Of a stretch of 64,000 nucleotides of DNA, positions 16,827-26,158 are shown piece by piece. Source of the DNA: Variovorax paradoxus (GTDB taxonomy: Bacteria; Pseudomonadota; Gammaproteobacteria; Burkholderiales; Burkholderiaceae_C); contig NZ_CP123990.1 in NCBI RefSeq assembly GCF_029919115.1, positions 4,800,501-4,864,500 of the forward strand, in the 5' to 3' direction. The number at the start of each line of letters is the position of its first letter. Within the stretch, counting starts at the first letter, position 1. Position numbers and translations under genes: made by a program. Under the pieces are notes generated by a model. That model saw only the letters and a list, made by a program, of their open reading frames with translations, was not told the DNA's origin and did not search any database.

Positions 16827-19800
16827 ACATCTCGGAGCTGTGCATCCGTCGTCCCGCCATGACGGTGCTTTTGTCCGCCGCCGTGGTGGTGGCGGGCATC
16901 TTTGCGTATCTCAGCATTCCGGTGGCTGCGCTGCCGAGCTACAACACCCCGGTCATCAACGTCAACGCCCAACTGCCAGGCGCAAGCCCGGACACCATGG
17001 CCTCGTCGGTTGCGCTGCCGCTCGAAAAGCAGTTCTCGACCATTCCGGGCCTGCAGACCATCAGCTCGGTCAACACGCAGGGTGTGAGCTCGATCACGCT
17101 CGAGTTCGTGAGCAGCCGCGACATCGATGCCGCCGCCGTCGACGTGCAGGCTGCATTGCTGCGCGCCCAGCGCCAGCTGCCGCAAGAGCTGACGCAGCTG
17201 CCTTCGTACCGCAAGGTGAATCCGGCCGATGCGCCGGTGCTGTTCATCGCGCTCATTTCGCCGTCGATGAACCCGTCGGAGCTCAACGACTACGCCGAGA
17301 ACCTGATCTCGCCCACGCTTTCCACCATCGATGGCGTGGCGCAGGTGGCCGTGTACGGGCGCAAGGCCTTCGCGGTGCGCATCAAGGCCAATGCCGATTT
17401 GCTCAACGCACGCAACATCACGCTCGACGAGCTCGCCAGGGCGGTGAATTCGGCCAATGCCAACACGCCCGTCGGCACGCTCGACGGCCCGCGCCAGACG
17501 CTCACCATCCAGGCCAACCGGCAGCTCACCAAGGCAGAAGACTTTGCCAAGCTCATCATCGGGCAGCGCAACGGTGCACCGGTGCGGCTCGACGAGGTGG
17601 CCACCATCGAAGACAGCTTCGAGTCGGTCAAGACCGCCAGCAGCTTCAACGGCCAGAGCTCCATTTCGCTGGCCGTGCAGCGCCAGCCCAACGCCAATAC
17701 CGTGGAGGTGGTGGACGCGGTGCGCGCGCTCATTCCGCGCTTCAAGGCGGAGCTGCCGCAGTCGGTCGAGATCCACATGGTGAACGACCGCTCCCTGTCC
17801 ATCCGCGAGGCGGTGCACGACGTGCAGCTCACGCTGCTGGGCACCATTGCGCTGGTGGTGCTGGTGATCTTCCTGTTCCTGCACCGGCTGGTGGCCACGC
17901 TCATTCCGGCGGCCACCATTCCCATTTCGCTGATCGGTGCGGTCGCGCTGCTCTATGCCTTCGGCTACAGCCTGGACAACGTGTCGCTGCTCGGCATCAC
18001 ACTGGCGGTGGGCCTGGTGGTGGACGACGCCATCGTGGTGCTCGAAAACATCATGCGCTACGTCGAGAAGGGCATGGAGCCGTTTGCGGCGGCGCTGCGC
18101 GGCGCGCGCGAAGTGGGCTTCACCATCATCTCGATCTCGATCTCGCTGGTGGCGGTGTTCATTCCCATCTTCTTCATGCCGGGCGTGATCGGCCTGCTGT
18201 TCCACGAGTTCGCGGTGGTTGTTGCCCTGGCCGTGCTGGTGTCGGCCGTTGTGTCGCTCACGCTGGTGCCAATGCTCGCGAGCCGGCTGCTCAAGCATGT
18301 GCCGCGGCCTGAAGGCGCCATCGACCACGAAGAAGAGCACCCGGAACCCGGCACCGCCATTGGCCGCGCCTTCGAGCGCGGCTACCGCTGGGTGCATGGC
18401 ACCTACATGCGAACGCTCGACTGGACGCTCGGCCATCGCACGCTGATGCTGCTGATGGCGGGTGCTACCTTCGTTGTCACGGCCTGGTTGTTCGTCTCCA
18501 TTCCGAAGGGCTTCTTCCCCGAAGAAGACATCGGCCAGATCCAGATCACCACCGAAGCGGCCGAAGACATTTCATTCACCGCCATGAACGCGCTGCAGGA
18601 GCGCGTGGCCGCCTCGCTCCAGGCCGACCCCAGCGTTGCCTACGTGAGCTCGTTCGTCGGCGTGGGCGGCCCGACCGCCACGCAGAACTCCGGGCGTCTT
18701 TTTGCGGTGCTCAAGCCGCGCAGCGAGCGCCCCAAGATGGCCAAGGTGCTCGAATCGCTGCGCCAGCGCTTCCGTGAGATTCCGGGCATTGCGGTCTATA
18801 TGCAGCCGGTGCAAAACCTGCGCCTGGGCGGCCGCCAGAGCAAGGCGCGCTTCCAGTACACGCTGCAAAGCGTCAACGCCGGCGAAATGGTGCCGTGGTC
18901 CACGCGGCTCATGGAGCGCATGCGCGCCGACCCGGTTTTCCGCGACGTGACCAGCGACTCGCAGAACCGCGGCCTGCAGGCCACGCTCGAAATCGACCGC
19001 GACAAGGCCGGCGTGCTCGGCGTCGCGGTGGGCGACCTGCGCCTGGCGCTCTACAACGCCTATGGCGACCGGCAGATCGGCAGCATCTACGGTGCGAGCA
19101 ACACCTACCAGGTGATTCTTTCGGCCGCGGACAGCGACCGGCAGTTCGAGGACGACGTCTCACGCCTCTCGGTGCGCAGCACCACGGGCCGGCTGGTGCC
19201 GCTCTCGGCCTTCTCGACCGTCAAGCGGACGGTGGGGCCGACCTCGGTCAACCACCAAGGCCAGCTGCAGGCCGTGACGGTGTCGTTCAACCTGGCGCCC
19301 GACGTGCCGCTGGGCAATGCGACCGCGAAGATCGACCAGTTCAAGGAAGAGCTGAAGATGCCGCAGTCGATCATCACCACCTATGGCGGCGATGCGGCGG
19401 TGTTCCAGAGTTCGCAATCGAGCCAGGCCGTGCTGCTGGTGCTGGCCGTGCTGGTCATCTACGTGCTGCTGGGCGTGCTGTACGAAAGCTACATCCACCC
19501 GCTGACCATCCTGGCCGGGCTGCCTTCCGCGGCGGTGGGCGCGTTGATCTCGCTGAAGATATTCGGCTTCGACCTGACGCTGATCGCGACCATCGGCATC
19601 CTGCTCCTGATCGGCATCGTGAAGAAGAACGCGATCATGATGATCGACTTTGCGCTCGACGCCCAGCGCACCGAAGGCATGAAGCCGGTCGACGCCATCC
19701 GCGAAGCCTGCCGGCTGCGCTTCCGCCCCATTCTCATGACCACGCTGGCTGCGCTAATGGGCGCACTGCCGCTGGCACTGGGGCTGGGTGCCGGTGCCGA

Positions 19801-19987
19801 ACTGCGCCAGCCGCTCGGCGTGGCCGTGGTGGGCGGGCTGATCTTCTCGCAGGTGATCACGCTCTACATCACCCCCGCGATCTACCTGGCGCTCGACCGC
19901 TACAGCGGCACCGGGCCCATGGTCGAGCTGCCGGGCGAAGCCAAGGCCGAGGCCGCCGCGGCTCACACGACGGCGTCGCACGCCTAG
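16823..19987 (+). CDS. RND efflux transporter permease (HAE1/MdtB-like)
   Basis: 1054 residues, the usual HAE-family length. Twelve membrane segments in the 1+5+1+5 pattern with two large periplasmic loops. The proton-relay segment reads AVGLVVDDAIVVLENI (TM4 Asp pair) and a later segment has the conserved Lys in GIVKKNAIMMIDFAL. Closest by eye to the MdtB/MuxB group. No outer-membrane factor gene follows: the next gene is convergent and shares the stop-codon bases CTAG (19984-19987). Pump substrates cannot be told from sequence. Confidence 0.94.
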   Translation: MNISELCIRRPAMTVLLSAAVVVAGIFAYLSIPVAALPSYNTPVINVNAQLPGASPDTMASSVALPLEKQFSTIPGLQTISSVNTQGVSSITLEFVSSRDIDAAAVDVQAALLRAQRQLPQELTQLPSYRKVNPADAPVLFIALISPSMNPSELNDYAENLISPTLSTIDGVAQVAVYGRKAFAVRIKANADLLNARNITLDELARAVNSANANTPVGTLDGPRQTLTIQANRQLTKAEDFAKLIIGQRNGAPVRLDEVATIEDSFESVKTASSFNGQSSISLAVQRQPNANTVEVVDAVRALIPRFKAELPQSVEIHMVNDRSLSIREAVHDVQLTLLGTIALVVLVIFLFLHRLVATLIPAATIPISLIGAVALLYAFGYSLDNVSLLGITLAVGLVVDDAIVVLENIMRYVEKGMEPFAAALRGAREVGFTIISISISLVAVFIPIFFMPGVIGLLFHEFAVVVALAVLVSAVVSLTLVPMLASRLLKHVPRPEGAIDHEEEHPEPGTAIGRAFERGYRWVHGTYMRTLDWTLGHRTLMLLMAGATFVVTAWLFVSIPKGFFPEEDIGQIQITTEAAEDISFTAMNALQERVAASLQADPSVAYVSSFVGVGGPTATQNSGRLFAVLKPRSERPKMAKVLESLRQRFREIPGIAVYMQPVQNLRLGGRQSKARFQYTLQSVNAGEMVPWSTRLMERMRADPVFRDVTSDSQNRGLQATLEIDRDKAGVLGVAVGDLRLALYNAYGDRQIGSIYGASNTYQVILSAADSDRQFEDDVSRLSVRSTTGRLVPLSAFSTVKRTVGPTSVNHQGQLQAVTVSFNLAPDVPLGNATAKIDQFKEELKMPQSIITTYGGDAAVFQSSQSSQAVLLVLAVLVIYVLLGVLYESYIHPLTILAGLPSAAVGALISLKIFGFDLTLIATIGILLLIGIVKKNAIMMIDFALDAQRTEGMKPVDAIREACRLRFRPILMTTLAALMGALPLALGLGAGAELRQPLGVAVVGGLIFSQVITLYITPAIYLALDRYSGTGPMVELPGEAKAEAAAAHTTASHA

Positions 19988-20631
19988 GTGGTCGTTTCGT
20001 CCAGAACGTCGTCGTCCGCCGCCAGGTGGGCGGTGTCGCTCCAGCCGACCAGGCTGAAGCCTTCGGGCGTCCAGAGCATGCGGTTGATGGCCGCATTGCC
20101 GAGTTGCCAGGTGCGCGGCGCCTGAAGCTCCTGGCGGGTGGCGGCGCGGTAGAGCACGTCCATCACGCCGCCATGCGCCACCAGCGTGACCAGTTGGCCC
20201 GGATGGCGCGCGGCAAGTGCCGATGCAATGCGCGTCACGCGATCGCGAAAAACCAGCAGGCTCTCGCCGCCTTCGGGCTCGAATTCAGGGTCGCGCTCGC
20301 GCCAGCGCCTGGCTTGCTCGGGGAGCGTCGCCTCGATCTCCGCGAAGCTCATGCCCTCGAAGCGGCCGAAGGCGCGTTCGCGGAGGCCCGGCTCGGGCAG
20401 TACGGTGAGGCCATGGGGTTTCGCAATTTCCTGCGCGGTCTGCCAGGCGCGCGACAGGTCGCTCGCATAGATCACGCCGATGTCTTCGTCGGCCAGTGCC
20501 TGCCCCACGCGGCGGGCCTGCCACAAGCCGGTGGCGTTGAGCCCGATGTCGAGCTGGCCCTGGATGCGCGTGTCGACGTTCCAGGCGGTTTCGCCATGGC
20601 GAACGGCAATCAGGCGGGTAATTTCTTCCAT
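19984..20631 (-). CDS. Histidine phosphatase family protein (phosphoglycerate mutase-like)
   Basis: 215 residues with the catalytic RHG motif in AVRHGETAWN near residue 10, the conserved Arg/Glu in LRERAFGRFEGM, and the second His in TLVAHGGVMDVL. This is the GpmB/CobC-like branch; the substrate is unclear (phosphomonoester). It ends in a stop codon that overlaps the RND permease stop on the opposite strand. Confidence 0.87.
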   Translation of the reverse strand: MEEITRLIAVRHGETAWNVDTRIQGQLDIGLNATGLWQARRVGQALADEDIGVIYASDLSRAWQTAQEIAKPHGLTVLPEPGLRERAFGRFEGMSFAEIEATLPEQARRWRERDPEFEPEGGESLLVFRDRVTRIASALAARHPGQLVTLVAHGGVMDVLYRAATRQELQAPRTWQLGNAAINRMLWTPEGFSLVGWSDTAHLAADDDVLDETTT

Positions 20632-20653
20632 CCGGCGGGATTCTAGAAGCGCG

Positions 20654-21283
20654 CTATTTCTTGGCTGACTGCAGCTCGATGTTCACCCGGCGCTCGCCCT
20701 GCGGCGGATTCGGAAACCCCTGCAGCGCGGCATCGAACATCACCGGCAGGATGGCCGCGCTCGCGTTGTACGGCCCGTCGTTGCGGGCCCGCGTTTCATA
20801 GACCACCCGGTTCGAGCCGATGTCGCGCAGCACGATGCTCACTTCGCGTTCGTACCAGGGGTTGGCAGCCGGGGGCATGAAGGCCGGGCCGCCGTACCAG
20901 CCGCCGCCATACCACCGGCGGGCGTAGCCGTGATAACCGTAGCCGCCATAACCTCCATGACCCCACGGGCCATCGAAGAGCCACGGGTCCGCCCAGGGCG
21001 AGAGGCCGGCCGTGACGCGCGCGCCGATCTGCGCGCTGTAGGTCGGGCGGGCATGGTCGCGGCGCAGGCCCACCTTTTCGAGCGCCGCGGCCGCCATCGC
21101 TTCCAGCGACTCCTGCCGGGCGGCGTCGGCCTGCTGAGAAGGCAGGCGTTCGAAGTGGTAGGTGGCGCCGGATGGCACCGCGGCGAGCGAAGAAAAGCTC
21201 TTCACATCGCTGTCCACCACCCAGGAGGTGGCGCAGCCGCTCAGTGTTGCTGCCAAAAAGAGAGCAAAGAACGCACGTTTCAT
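20654..21283 (-). CDS. DUF4136 domain-containing lipoprotein
   Basis: 209 residues. Signal peptide with lipobox LSGC (Cys17), then a DUF4136 fold: an N-terminal VDSDVKSFSSL strand region and a C-terminal half with EREVSIVLRDIGSNRVVYETRA. Residues 107-132 are almost only Gly, Tyr, Trp and His, an inserted flexible loop not typical of shorter DUF4136 members. Function unknown; the family is periplasmic or outer-membrane. Confidence 0.8.
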   Translation of the reverse strand: MKRAFFALFLAATLSGCATSWVVDSDVKSFSSLAAVPSGATYHFERLPSQQADAARQESLEAMAAAALEKVGLRRDHARPTYSAQIGARVTAGLSPWADPWLFDGPWGHGGYGGYGYHGYARRWYGGGWYGGPAFMPPAANPWYEREVSIVLRDIGSNRVVYETRARNDGPYNASAAILPVMFDAALQGFPNPPQGERRVNIELQSAKK

Positions 21284-21329
21284 GAGGGTCTCCGGGCTCC
21301 GCGGCCCAAAATTCCCCTGGGTTGCCGGG

Positions 21330-22259
21330 TCAGCCCTGAAGAATGCGCAGGGCTGCGGGTGCCTGGGAGAGCAAGTCGAAAGAGGGCGCGTCGAAGGCCT
21401 TGTCGCCGTCTTCGTCGGCCACGCCCGTCGCCTTCAGACCCTTGAAGTCGTGCCGCGTTCCGTCCAGCAGGTGCGAAGGCACCACGTTCTGCAGCGCGGT
21501 GAACATGTTTTCCACGCGGCCGGGGTACTTCCTGTCCCACTCGCGCAGCATTTCGCCGACCTGCTTGCGCTGCAGGTTTTCCTGGCTGCCGCACAAGGTG
21601 CACGGAATGATCGGAAATTCGCGGTGCTGCGCCCAGCGCACCAGGTCTTTCTCGGCCACGTAGGCGAGGGGGCGAATCACGATGTGCTTGCCGTCGTCGC
21701 TCACCAGCTTGGGCGGCATGCTCTTGAGCTTGCCCGCGAAGAACATGTTGAGGAAGAAGGTCTGCAGCATGTCGTCGCGGTGGTGGCCCAATGCCACCTT
21801 GGTGGCACCGAGCTCGTCGGCCACCCGGTACAGGATGCCGCGGCGCAGGCGGCTGCACAGCCCGCAGGTGGTCTTGCCTTCAGGAATCACGCGCTTGACG
21901 ATGCTGTAGGTGTCCTGGTTCTCGATGTGAAAGGCCACGCCAAGCTCGCTCAGGTACTTGGGCAGCACTTCTTCCGGAAAGCCGGGCTGCTTCTGGTCGA
22001 GGTTCACCGCCACGATGTCGAAGTGAATCGGCGCGCGTGCCTTCAGCTTGAGCAGGATGTCCAGCATGGCGTAGCTGTCCTTCCCGCCCGAGACGCACAC
22101 CATGACCTTGTCGCCCTCTTCGATCATGTTGTAGTCGACGATGGCGCGGCCCACCTCGCGGCACAGGCGCTTTTCGAGCTTGTGCGTTTCGCGCTCGATC
22201 TTCAGGGAATTGGTGGCGGCGCCGGCGACGGGCGCCTCGTCGATCCAGACGGCGTTCAT
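21330..22259 (-). CDS. ttcA: tRNA 2-thiocytidine(32) synthetase TtcA
   Basis: PP-loop ATPase that thiolates C32 of some tRNAs, using a [4Fe-4S] cluster. 309 residues with PP-loop [11 protein letters not shown], two Cys from [10 protein letters not shown] and CTLCGSQ, and GHHRDD. ATG 22259 is supported by the conserved N-terminus that soon reaches [11 protein letters not shown]. It is followed downstream by the DUF4136 gene (46 bp away) and preceded by folB. Confidence 0.95.
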   Translation of the reverse strand: MNAVWIDEAPVAGAATNSLKIERETHKLEKRLCREVGRAIVDYNMIEEGDKVMVCVSGGKDSYAMLDILLKLKARAPIHFDIVAVNLDQKQPGFPEEVLPKYLSELGVAFHIENQDTYSIVKRVIPEGKTTCGLCSRLRRGILYRVADELGATKVALGHHRDDMLQTFFLNMFFAGKLKSMPPKLVSDDGKHIVIRPLAYVAEKDLVRWAQHREFPIIPCTLCGSQENLQRKQVGEMLREWDRKYPGRVENMFTALQNVVPSHLLDGTRHDFKGLKATGVADEDGDKAFDAPSFDLLSQAPAALRILQG

Positions 22260-22310
22260 TGGTGGACTACTTCAGGCAAATGAGGGGAAGACCCCCGATT
22301 TTGCCTTGGA

Positions 22311-22703
22311 TCACCATTCCCCGGCTTCGATGCGGATAGCCACCTCGCAATCGTCGAAGATTTCGAGCTTGGCAATCTTCACCCGCACGCCGCGCACGCC
22401 GGGCAGTTGCAGCAGCCGCTGCGCGAGCTTGCCGATCAGGCTTTCGAGCAGGTTCACGTGCTCGGCGGTGCACTCGTCGATGATGATGCGGCGCACCTTG
22501 CGGTAGTCGAGCACATGGAAGATGTCGTCGTCCTGCGGCAGCAGCGGCTGCGGCCCCAGGTTGAGTTCGGCGTCGACCAGGATCGGCTGCGGCGCCCGCT
22601 TTTCCTGCTCCAGGATGCCCAGGTTGGCGTCGAAGCGCAGCCCCTGGAGGGTGAGTGTCTGATGGCCGTGCGGTATGGAAGACATGGTGTTGGTGGTGCT
22701 CAC
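22311..22703 (-). CDS. folB: Dihydroneopterin aldolase FolB
   Basis: 130 residues, the family length. Catalyses cleavage of dihydroneopterin to 6-hydroxymethyl-dihydropterin in folate synthesis. Motifs: LQGLRFDANLGILEQEKR near the N-terminus, a VLDYRKVRRII segment, and HVNLLESLIGKLAQRLL with the active-site Glu. GTG at 22701-22703 overlaps the TGA of the reductase gene (GTGA); an alternative ATG at 22685 would lose the overlap. Confidence 0.9.
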   Translation of the reverse strand: MSTTNTMSSIPHGHQTLTLQGLRFDANLGILEQEKRAPQPILVDAELNLGPQPLLPQDDDIFHVLDYRKVRRIIIDECTAEHVNLLESLIGKLAQRLLQLPGVRGVRVKIAKLEIFDDCEVAIRIEAGEW

Positions 22704-23476
22704 ATGAGCGAGAAATCGCGCTCGAATCTCATCAGGTGCTGGCCGCCGTCCACCAGCAGCGTGGTGCCGGTGATCGAGTTGTTCTCCAGCGCAAATTTCA
22801 CCGTGGCCACCACATCGGCCGGCGTGGAAGAGCGGCCCAGCGGCGACAGCTTGTGCAACTGCGCAAACTTTTCTTCGTCCAGCATGTGGCTCGAAAGCGT
22901 GAGGCCCGGCGCCACGCCGACCACCCGCACCCGCGGTGCGAGCGCCAGCGCCAGCATGGGCGTGGCAGCTTCCAGAGCGGCTTTGGAGAGCGTGTAGCTC
23001 AGGAAGTCGGGGTTCGGGTTCCAGAGCTTCTGGTCGAGCAGGTGCACCACCGCGCCTTGCGCATCGCGCAGCGCCAGGTGGTCGCGCAGCGCCTGCGCCA
23101 GCAGAATGGCCGCGCCGGTGTTGCTGCGCGCATGGCGCTCCATGAGGGCATAGCTGAAGCTGGCCGCGTCGTCATGCTCGAAGAGTGCCGCGCTGTGAAC
23201 CACCGCGTCGACCCCGCCGAAATGCGCCGCCACGCGCGGCAGCAAGGCACGGGTGGCGCCTTCGTCGAGCAGGTCGGCTTCGAAAACCGCCGAGTTGCCC
23301 GAAAGGCCCGCGCATTCGGCGGACGTTTGCTCGGCTTCCGCGCGTGAGCTGCGGTAGTGCACCGCCACCTGCCAGCCCCCTGTGGCCAGCGCCAGCGCAA
23401 TCTCGCGCCCCAGCCGGCGGCCCGCACCCGTGACGAGGACGGTGCGGGGGCCTGAAGAAAGCGGTGCTGTGCTCAT
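22700..23476 (-). CDS. SDR-family reductase, FolM/pteridine-reductase-like
   Basis: About 258 residues from ATG 23474-23476. Rossmann-fold NAD(P) motif TGAGRRLGREIA, whose paired Arg is typical of pteridine reductases and FolM (NADPH preference), and the downstream SYTLSKAAL with catalytic Tyr-x3-Lys. It sits immediately before and overlapping folB, which supports a pterin role (dihydromonapterin or dihydrofolate reduction). The catalytic Ser position is not clear by eye, so generic SDR activity cannot be excluded. Confidence 0.78.
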   Translation of the reverse strand: MSTAPLSSGPRTVLVTGAGRRLGREIALALATGGWQVAVHYRSSRAEAEQTSAECAGLSGNSAVFEADLLDEGATRALLPRVAAHFGGVDAVVHSAALFEHDDAASFSYALMERHARSNTGAAILLAQALRDHLALRDAQGAVVHLLDQKLWNPNPDFLSYTLSKAALEAATPMLALALAPRVRVVGVAPGLTLSSHMLDEEKFAQLHKLSPLGRSSTPADVVATVKFALENNSITGTTLLVDGGQHLMRFERDFSLM

Positions 23477-23502
23477 GCGGGCAGAGAAGGGACAATCGGG
23501 GG

Positions 23503-24615
23503 GTGACGACAAAGACGACGAACAGTTTACCCATCGCCCTCGACACCCTGATCGCCCGCGCCGTGGAGCGCGCCGGTGGCTGGATCGGGTTCGACCGCTT
23601 CATGGCGCTGGCCCTGTATGCCCCGGGGTTGGGCTACTACGCCAACACCTCGGCCAAGTTCGGCCACATGCCGTCTTCGGGCAGCGACTTTGTGACCGCC
23701 CCCGAACTCACGCCCATGTTCGGCCAGGCGCTTGCCGCGCAGGTGGCCGAGGCGCTGCAGAAGACCGGCACCGACACGGTCTGGGAATTCGGCGCCGGCT
23801 CCGGCGCCCTGGCCGTGCAGTTGCTGCATGCATTGGATGAAATCGGCCGCAGCGACGTGCGATATCGCATCGTCGATCTTTCAGGCACCTTGCGGGAGCG
23901 CCAGCAGCAGGCACTGGTGCGCTACGCAGACCGCGTCGATTGGCTCGCCGAACTGCCCGAATCGATGCAAGGCGTGGTGATTGGCAATGAGGTGCTCGAC
24001 GCAATGCCGGTGCAATTGCTGGCGCGCGTGGGCGGCCGATGGTTCGAGCGCGGCATCGTGCGCGATGCGCAAGGTTCCGGCTGGACCTGGGCCGACCGAG
24101 AGACCGGACTGCGGCCGCCGCTCGAGGTGCCGGGCGAGCACGACTACCTGACCGAAATCCATCATCAGGCCGAGGCGTTCGTCGCGACCTTGGCGGACCG
24201 CCTGACGAAGGGCGCGGCCTTCTTCATCGACTACGGCTTTCCGGAGCGCGAGTACTACCACCCGCAGCGCCACATGGGAACCGTGATGTGCCACCGCGCG
24301 CACCAGGCCGACGGCGATCCGCTGTCCGACGTGGGCTACAAGGACATCACCGCGCACGTCAACTTCACGGGCATTGCGCTTGCGGGGCAGGAGGCGGGGC
24401 TCGAAGTGCTGGGCTATACCAGCCAGGCTCGGTTTCTGTTGAACTGCGGGTTGCTTGCGAGGATGGAGCAGGGCTCTGCTGCGGAGAGGGGAATGGCGGC
24501 TCGGCTCATTCATGAGCATGAGATGGGGGAGCTGTTCAAGGTTGTGGGGTTTGCTGTGGGGGAGGCTTGGGAGGCGATGGGGTTTGGGGAGGGGGATCGG
24601 AGTCATACGCTCTGA
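23503..24615 (+). CDS. MidA/NDUFAF7-type class I SAM-dependent methyltransferase
   Basis: About 370 residues of the SAM_MT family (DUF185), related to the human complex-I assembly arginine methyltransferase NDUFAF7. Features: an early GWIGFDRFMALALYAPGLGYY motif, SDFVTAPELTPMFGQ, the SAM-binding EFGAGSGALA, GNEVLDAMPV, and FFIDYGFPEREYYHP. The start is GTG 23503-23505, 26 bp from the divergent reductase start. The last 50 codons change character: Gly is written GGG and Val GTT/GTG, unlike the GGC/GTC preference elsewhere, making a G-run tract (24546-24595). Confidence 0.87.
   Translation: MTTKTTNSLPIALDTLIARAVERAGGWIGFDRFMALALYAPGLGYYANTSAKFGHMPSSGSDFVTAPELTPMFGQALAAQVAEALQKTGTDTVWEFGAGSGALAVQLLHALDEIGRSDVRYRIVDLSGTLRERQQQALVRYADRVDWLAELPESMQGVVIGNEVLDAMPVQLLARVGGRWFERGIVRDAQGSGWTWADRETGLRPPLEVPGEHDYLTEIHHQAEAFVATLADRLTKGAAFFIDYGFPEREYYHPQRHMGTVMCHRAHQADGDPLSDVGYKDITAHVNFTGIALAGQEAGLEVLGYTSQARFLLNCGLLARMEQGSAAERGMAARLIHEHEMGELFKVVGFAVGEAWEAMGFGEGDRSHTL
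24546..24595 (+). other. Potential G-quadruplex tract at the 3' end of the methyltransferase gene
   Basis: Six runs of three to five Gs (24546, 24558, 24569, 24579, 24586 and 24591) with loops of 1-8 nt on the coding strand, 18 bp before the stop codon. The pattern meets the usual G4 rule with spare runs. Confidence 0.5.
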
Positions 24616-24637
24616 CTCTTTGATCTGCTGGCTTGGG

Positions 24638-25118
24638 TTGCTTCCCGAGGCCGGGATTCCGCCCGGCGGCGGACTCACTTTCTTTTGCTTCGCCAAAAGA
24701 AAGTAAGCAAAGAAAAGGCGACCCCACTGTCTGCGACCCCTGCGCTGCGCTACGGGGCAACCTGCGGTGCTCAGGTTTCGCGGGGTCCGCAGAACTCGCT
24801 TCGCTCAAACAGCTGCGGCCCTGATCCTTTGCTTCGCCAAAAGAAAGTAAGCAAAGAAAAGGCGACCCCACTGTCTGCGACCCTGCGCTTCGCTACGGGC
24901 AACCTGCGGTGCTCGGTTTTCGCGGGGTCCGCAGAACTCGCTGCGCTCAAACAGCTGCGGCCCTGATCCGCGAAACCCTCCGCTCCTCGGCGCATACAGA
25001 GGGGGTGCAGCCCACCCGGGCCTTTGCTTCGCTCGGCCACCAAGCCACTGCGGCGCTGCGCGCCGCAGTGACTGGCATTGAGTCGTCCGCCGGGCGGAAT
25101 CCCGGCCTCGGGAAGCAA
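24638..25118. repeat. MITE-like element with 40-bp terminal inverted repeats
   Basis: Ends at 24638-24677 and 25079-25118 are inverted copies matching at 38 of 40 positions; each begins TTGCTTCCCGAGG and continues through a CCGGG/CCCGG-rich core. The 481-bp element has no credible gene. Inside are a perfect 11-bp inverted repeat ACTTTCTTTTG/CAAAAGAAAGT (24677-24704), a tandem duplication, and a perfect 10-bp hairpin at 25046-25070. No clear target-site duplication is visible. It occupies the gap between two convergent genes (stops at 24615 and 25135). I cannot tell copy number from this window. Confidence 0.8.
24685..24969. repeat. Tandem duplication (about 142 bp x 2) inside the inverted-repeat element
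   Basis: Copy 1 (24685-24827) and copy 2 (24829-24969) share nearly the whole sequence from TTGCTTCGCCAAAAG through CAGCTGCGGCCCTGATCC, with a few substitutions and 1-base deletions (for example ACCCCTGCG versus ACCCTGCG). The frames in it are disrupted by these indels, which argues against coding. Confidence 0.85.
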
Positions 25119-25134
25119 ACAAACCAAAAAAGAA

Positions 25135-26154
25135 TCAGGCCCCCAGCCAATGCACACTAAAAAGCCTCTCAGGATCCGTCCAAACCGCCAACGGCCGAAA
25201 CCCCGCCTTCACAGCCAGCGCCCGCAGCCCATCCACAGTGAACTTGTGCGAGTACTCGGTATGAATCGTCTCCCCTTCCTCGAACCCGAACCGCTCACCG
25301 TGCAGTGAAACAGACTGAGCCCGACGGCTCACCAAGTGCATCTCGATCCGCTGTCTCGGCGCGTTGTAGAACGCCGAATGCGCAAAGCCATCCAGATCAA
25401 AGTCCGCATCGAGCTCGGCATTGGCGCGCCGCAGCAAATTCAGGTTGAACGCAGCCGTCACCCCTTGCGCATCGTTGTAAGCCGCGTGCAGACGAGCCGG
25501 GTCCTTCACCAGATCGACGCCGATCAGCAGCCCGCCCCCTCGCAGCATCCGCGCGGCAAGCTGCAGAAAAGCCAGCGCTTCATCAGGCTCGAAATTCCCG
25601 ATCGTCGACCCCGGAAAAAACCCCACGCGCTTGCCCGCGCCGGGCATCGGCGCCGGCAGCACCAGCGGCATGGTGTAGTCCGCCGCAATTGGCTGCACCA
25701 CCAGCTCGGGGTAGTCGGCCTTCAGCCGGTCGGCGGCGGCCTGCAGGTGCTCGCCAGAAATGTCGATGGGCAGATAGCGCCTGGGCGCCTCGAGCGCGTC
25801 CAGCAGCAGCCGCACCTTGGTCAGGGAGCCGGCACCGAACTCCACGATTTCGGCACCGGGGCCGATCTGCTCGGCAATCTCGCCGGCGCGTTCGCCGAGG
25901 ATGCTCAGCTCGGTGCGCGTGGGGTAGTACTCGGGCAATTCACAGATGCGGTCGAACAGCTGCGAGCCGGCCGCGTCGTAGAAGAACTTGGGTGAAATGC
26001 TGCGCGGCCTGCGTGCAAGACCCGCCTGCATCGCGCGGCCGAATTCGCAGAGGGGCGGTTCGCTCGCAGCAGCGGCGGGGGCCGGCACCGCAGGCTGGCG
26101 CTGCTGTTGTGCGGCGGCAAAAGACAAAGATGACGAGGATGTTGGATTGCGCAT
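25135..26154 (-). CDS. egtD: L-histidine N-alpha-methyltransferase EgtD
   Basis: SAM-dependent trimethylation of histidine to hercynine, first step of ergothioneine synthesis. 339 residues from ATG 26152-26154. Signature: KFFYDAAGSQLFDRICELPEYYPTR split by SPKFFYD and TRTEL, SAM-binding EFGAGSLTKVRLLL, PGSTIGNFEP, and a C-terminal EYSHKF segment. An Ala/Gln/Pro-rich N-terminal tail of about 35 residues is not conserved. The start lies 4 bp after the egtB stop. Confidence 0.95.
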   Translation of the reverse strand: MRNPTSSSSLSFAAAQQQRQPAVPAPAAAASEPPLCEFGRAMQAGLARRPRSISPKFFYDAAGSQLFDRICELPEYYPTRTELSILGERAGEIAEQIGPGAEIVEFGAGSLTKVRLLLDALEAPRRYLPIDISGEHLQAAADRLKADYPELVVQPIAADYTMPLVLPAPMPGAGKRVGFFPGSTIGNFEPDEALAFLQLAARMLRGGGLLIGVDLVKDPARLHAAYNDAQGVTAAFNLNLLRRANAELDADFDLDGFAHSAFYNAPRQRIEMHLVSRRAQSVSLHGERFGFEEGETIHTEYSHKFTVDGLRALAVKAGFRPLAVWTDPERLFSVHWLGA

Positions 26155-26158
26155 GATT

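Noticed and set aside
24685..25160. Small frames inside the inverted-repeat element
   Set aside because: Frames differ between the two tandem copies because of indels; no domain and no RBS.
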